DNA of 7,737 nt from the NCBI GenBank assembly GCA_946482625.1, contig CAMLSH010000176.1, positions 1-7,737 of the forward strand. The letters run 5' to 3'. A model generated the notes under the pieces. That model saw nothing but the letters and a program-made list of their open reading frames with translations, was not told the origin of the DNA and did not search any database. The position numbers and the translations under genes are program-made. Origin of the DNA: an uncultured Opitutaceae bacterium. GTDB lineage: Bacteria > Verrucomicrobiota > Verrucomicrobiae > Opitutales > Opitutaceae. Positions 5,011-7,737 of this stretch are shown here, one piece after another (position 1 is the stretch's first letter; the number at the start of each line of letters is the position of its first letter).

Positions 5011-6303
5011 TTAGGGGGCCGTGGGTGCGCTGGGTTTGCGGCGTTTGAAGAAACGGCGAAAGGAGAGCGCGAAGCCGGTGTAGACGAGGAAGCAGCCGCC
5101 GAGGCAGGCGAGGCCGGCCACGAGCTGACCGGGCCAGCCGAGCGCCTGGCCGGTGTGGAGGAAGCGCGTCCATGAGCGGATCTGCCGCGCGGCGGTGAGA
5201 TCGGCGTAGCCTTCGCGTTTGAGGATCTCGCTGGTGAAGGGATTGATCGTGAGCGTAGTGGTGGCGGTGCGTGGCCAAGAGTCTGATTCCCGGATGACGA
5301 TCGTGAGGGGTTGCGGAGCAGGGCGACCCGAAGGTGTCTCGACTTTAGTATCGGGATTTTGGATGGGGGAGGTGGATGCCTCGCGGGGCTGCGACGTTGC
5401 GCTTCCGTTGGCTGCCGCGGGACGAGCGCCGCGCTGGGCGCCGCCGCTGCGAAGGGTGATTTGCTCCCAGCGGGGAAACTGCTGCTGAACGGTGGCGAGG
5501 AGCGCGTCTTGACTGAGTGGGCGGGCGTCGGGTGTCGGGCGCTTGATTTCGAAGGCGGGTGTCGCGTTCGGCGCACCGGGACCGGCTTGTCCGGGCGCCG
5601 GGCGGGCGGGAGGTTCCTCGCCAGTGAGCCGGTAAATGAGATCGCCGCCCCAGCGAAACGAAATCGGGACGGCGGTGAGCGTGAGGACGATCAGGATCGG
5701 GGCGGACCAGAGGCCGATGACGTTGTGCCAGTTAAAATCGCGAGCGATACCGGAGGATTTGAAGTTGAGGAGGGCGATGGCTTTCACACCGCGCCACGAC
5801 CAGTTGCGCGGCATCCAGAGGTAGAGTCCGGTGACCGCGAGAGCGAAGAAGGCGAGATTGCAGATGCCGTTGATCAGTTTGCCGAGCGGGCGCTGCTCGC
5901 CCTCGCGACCGAGGAAGCGGTGCCAGGCGGTCATCACGTCCATGAAATCGTGAACCTGGGTGGAGGCGGGTTGCTTCACCTCGCCCGTGTAGGGATTGGC
6001 GAATACGGCGTTGTCGCGGCCGGCAGTGAAGGTGACGGCGGCTGCGGGGTCGTTGAGCAGCGTGATGCCGGTGGAGCGGAACTCGGGCTGGGCCTCGCGG
6101 AGTTTGCGCTGCAGGTCGGCGAGGGAAAGCCTGGTGGTCTCCGTGGGCACAGTGACGCGGCGGGCGTCACGCTCGGCCCATTCGACGATCTCGTGCTCGA
6201 AGGCGAGGACGGTGCCGGTGAAACACATGACGCCGATGAACAGGCCGGCGACGAGGCCGGCGGCGAGGTGGGACCAGAAGAGGATTTTACGGAAGAGTTT
6301 CAC
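5011..6303 (-). CDS. PepSY-associated membrane protein (PiuB type)
   Basis: This 430-residue inner-membrane protein belongs to the PepSY-TM family (COG3182, PiuB-like), often found beside siderophore receptors and thought to act in iron release or reduction. It has four membrane segments: about 8-35, 145-165, 195-216 and 390-413. A PepSY-like domain with SLADLQRKLREAQPEF follows the first (55-110), and a second lies between segments three and four (263-362, ending LTINPFTSEIL). Conserved histidines sit near the membrane: His12, His37 (FEHEI), His118 (VHDF), His128 (WHRFL), His193 (NWHNVIGLW) and His383 (FLHTGQALG); metal or heme contact is plausible. Odd are two Pro/Ala/Gly/Gln-rich stretches (229-262 and 287-332) in the periplasmic loop. 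The start is GTG at 6303, without a Shine-Dalgarno motif. The gene follows piuC by 75 bp and is probably the last gene of the iron unit. Confidence 0.88.
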   Translation of the reverse strand: MKLFRKILFWSHLAAGLVAGLFIGVMCFTGTVLAFEHEIVEWAERDARRVTVPTETTRLSLADLQRKLREAQPEFRSTGITLLNDPAAAVTFTAGRDNAVFANPYTGEVKQPASTQVHDFMDVMTAWHRFLGREGEQRPLGKLINGICNLAFFALAVTGLYLWMPRNWSWRGVKAIALLNFKSSGIARDFNWHNVIGLWSAPILIVLTLTAVPISFRWGGDLIYRLTGEEPPARPAPGQAGPGAPNATPAFEIKRPTPDARPLSQDALLATVQQQFPRWEQITLRSGGAQRGARPAAANGSATSQPREASTSPIQNPDTKVETPSGRPAPQPLTIVIRESDSWPRTATTTLTINPFTSEILKREGYADLTAARQIRSWTRFLHTGQALGWPGQLVAGLACLGGCFLVYTGFALSFRRFFKRRKPSAPTAP

Positions 6304-6378
6304 GGCAAGTCGGAGCTGAAGCGGAGGGCCGGCGAGGGAAGAAAGATCAATCGAAAGACGAAAGAGAGGGAATCGGAG

Positions 6379-7059
6379 TTACATTTCCGCCCAGAGGCGG
6401 AGGAGGTTGTGGTAAACGCCGGCGAGTTGGACGTTGGAGGCGTGGTCGGGGTGATCGGCGCCGAGGCGCTGGATGCCGACGTCGAGTTCGAAGAGCAGCG
6501 AGCGTTTGGCGTCTTCGCGGATCATGCTTTGTATCCAGAAAAAGGAGCACAGGCGTTCGCCGCGGGTGACGGGCGTGACGTTGTGGAGGCTGGTGGCCGG
6601 ATAAAGGATCATGTGGCCGGCGGGGAGTTTCACGCTCTTGGCGCCGTAGGTGTCTTGGATGATCAGTTCGCCGCCGTCGTATTCCGAGGGTTCGGCGAAG
6701 AACAGAGTGCAGGAAAGATCGGTGCGGATGCGGTGGCCGGTGCCGGGGATGGTGCGAATCGAGCCGTCGACGTGGATGCCGAATTGCTGGCCGCCGGTAT
6801 AGCGGTTGAACATCGGAGGCAGGATGTGCAGCGGAAGCGCCGATGCCATGAAGAGGGAATTCTGGGTCAGGGCTTTCACGATCGTGTCGCCGACCTGCCG
6901 GGCCACGGGATGCGTGACGGGGAGCTGGAGATTGTCTTTCACTCGAGCGCCCTGGTGGCCGGCGGTGGCGCGGCCGTCGATCCATTCGGCGGAGGCGAGG
7001 AGGGTGCGTGCCTCGGCGACTTGTTGCGGTGTGAGGACGTTGGGGATGGCGAGGATCAT
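6379..7059 (-). CDS. piuC: Fe(II)/2-oxoglutarate-dependent dioxygenase (PiuC/YbiX, PKHD type)
   Basis: This 226-residue cytoplasmic protein has the length and motifs of PKHD-type hydroxylases such as E. coli YbiX and Pseudomonas PiuC. The iron-binding triad is visible as His96 and Asp98 in GIHVDGSI and His159 in [13 protein letters not shown]; Arg169 is the likely 2-oxoglutarate contact. Other family landmarks are [11 protein letters not shown] (84-94), [21 protein letters not shown] (112-132) and FFWIQSMIR (173-181). The family uses iron, 2-oxoglutarate and oxygen; the natural substrate is not settled. Members are typically encoded beside TonB-dependent siderophore receptors, as here, with the receptor upstream and a PiuB-type protein downstream. 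The ATG at 7059 gives the usual N-terminus ([14 protein letters not shown]). A pyrimidine-rich leader precedes it instead of a Shine-Dalgarno motif. Confidence 0.94.
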   Translation of the reverse strand: MILAIPNVLTPQQVAEARTLLASAEWIDGRATAGHQGARVKDNLQLPVTHPVARQVGDTIVKALTQNSLFMASALPLHILPPMFNRYTGGQQFGIHVDGSIRTIPGTGHRIRTDLSCTLFFAEPSEYDGGELIIQDTYGAKSVKLPAGHMILYPATSLHNVTPVTRGERLCSFFWIQSMIREDAKRSLLFELDVGIQRLGADHPDHASNVQLAGVYHNLLRLWAEM

Positions 7060-7136
7060 GGCGGCGAAGGAGAGGGGAAGGCGGGAGGAGTGAGGACGTT
7101 GAAGTGGAAACGTGTGCGTGCTCTGAAAATGCGGAA

Positions 7137-7160
7137 GGCCGGGGCTCGCTGGCCCCGGCC
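7137..7160 (-). terminator. Hairpin after the TonB-dependent receptor gene
   Basis: GGCCGGGGC (7137-7145) pairs perfectly with GCCCCGGCC (7152-7160) around a 6-base loop, 17 bp past the receptor stop. On the minus strand it is followed by TTCCGCATTTTC, which is only partly T-rich. It may act as a partial terminator or as an RNA-stabilising stem that lowers expression of piuC and the PepSY gene relative to the receptor. Confidence 0.55.
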
Positions 7161-7177
7161 GAGGTGGCGCGGTGTGT

Positions 7178-7737
7178 TTAGAACTTAACTACGGCGGTGA
7201 GCTGCCAGGAGCGCGGAGCGCCCGGGTAGTAACGGCCGCCGTTGTTGTTCAGGCGGAAATAATCTTCGTCGGCCAGGTTATAGGCGTTGAGGCGAAGACT
7301 GGTGTTTTTCGTGAGGGCGTACTCGGCCATCGCATCGAAGACCCAGAAGCTCGGCACGTAGACGAGGGTGGGATTGGTGACGGCGACGGAGTTGGCGGTG
7401 GAGCGGGAGACGGAGTCGGAGTAGCGGGCGCCGCCGCCGATGGTCAGACCGAAAGGGAGGATGTAGGTGGTCCAAAGATTGCCGGAAAGACGCGGGGTGA
7501 AGCGGAGACCGGCGCCGTCGTTGGCCGCGGAGGTGGTGCCTGCGGCTTTGAGCTCGCTATCGGTGTAGCCGATGCCGCCGAAGACGAGCCACCGGTCGCT
7601 GAGCTTGCCGGAGACGCCAAACTCAACGCCTTGGACGATCTGCTCGATGTCCTGCGTGATCTGGCCGGTAAGGGCGTCGGTGGAGACACCGTTGAGCGTT
7701 TCCGATCGATAGACGGCGAGATTGGTGGAGAGGGCGG
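7178..7737 (-). CDS. TonB-dependent siderophore receptor, C-terminal part (cut by window edge)
   Basis: The minus-strand frame enters at the window edge and runs 185 residues to TAA at 7178-7180. The visible part alternates beta-strands and loops, as in an outer-membrane 22-strand barrel: [71 protein letters not shown] and [16 protein letters not shown]. It ends [11 protein letters not shown], with the terminal Phe usual for barrel insertion. The [14 protein letters not shown] and [12 protein letters not shown] segments are typical of the siderophore subfamily (FhuA/FpvA/FhuE-like). Such receptors import ferric siderophores with energy from TonB-ExbBD. The plug domain, TonB box and signal peptide lie outside the window, so the substrate cannot be narrowed. 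piuC follows 118 bp downstream of the stop, which supports an iron role. Confidence 0.93.
   Translation of the reverse strand, partial: ALSTNLAVYRSETLNGVSTDALTGQITQDIEQIVQGVEFGVSGKLSDRWLVFGGIGYTDSELKAAGTTSAANDGAGLRFTPRLSGNLWTTYILPFGLTIGGGARYSDSVSRSTANSVAVTNPTLVYVPSFWVFDAMAEYALTKNTSLRLNAYNLADEDYFRLNNNGGRYYPGAPRSWQLTAVVKF

Noticed and set aside
5311..7188. A 625-residue open frame on the plus strand, antisense to the PepSY and piuC genes
   Set aside because: It has the same Gly/Glu/Val-rich shadow composition, crosses two clear minus-strand genes and their gap, and has no recognisable motif.

Overview
The window is GC-rich DNA from a Gram-negative bacterium (there is a TonB-dependent outer-membrane receptor). 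The LacI-type regulator, the class II xylose isomerase, the absence of Shine-Dalgarno motifs and the many dispersed palindromes fit a Verrucomicrobiota genome, perhaps Opitutaceae. That placement is inference from protein and DNA style, not from a marker gene.

Layout from left to right: (1) the 5' end of a small unrecognised gene on the minus strand (2-133), with a 20-bp inverted repeat just upstream; (2) a cluster of three hairpins (201-290), the last acting as a likely intrinsic terminator for the gene to its right; (3) xylA, xylose isomerase (292-1632, minus); (4) a LacI-family regulator (1728-2798, minus) directly upstream of xylA and probably co-transcribed with it; (5) a 569-bp divergent intergenic region holding a candidate operator and two copies of a perfect 23-bp palindrome; (6) the only plus-strand gene, a 460-residue protein built of TPR-like units of about 49 residues (3368-4750); (7) a 260-bp convergent intergenic region with CGCAAAGACGC-type repeats and a REPIN-like double hairpin; (8) an iron-uptake cluster on the minus strand, read right to left: the C-terminal part of a TonB-dependent siderophore receptor (7178-7737, cut by the window edge), a PiuC/YbiX-type Fe(II)/2-oxoglutarate dioxygenase, and a PepSY-domain membrane protein of the PiuB type.

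Two functional units are clear. lacI-xylA looks like a sugar-utilisation unit in which the regulator sits in the operon it probably controls. Receptor-piuC-piuB is a familiar siderophore/iron assembly: import across the outer membrane by the receptor, with a cytoplasmic dioxygenase and an inner-membrane PepSY protein that may act in iron release or reduction. The TPR-like gene has no evident link to either.

I see no clear case for a new multi-gene system. The most unusual material is non-coding: the duplicated palindrome at 3047-3195, the mirror-symmetric double hairpin at 4914-4986, and pyrimidine-rich leaders without Shine-Dalgarno motifs before several genes. The 49-residue repeat protein is the best protein-level candidate for something little described.
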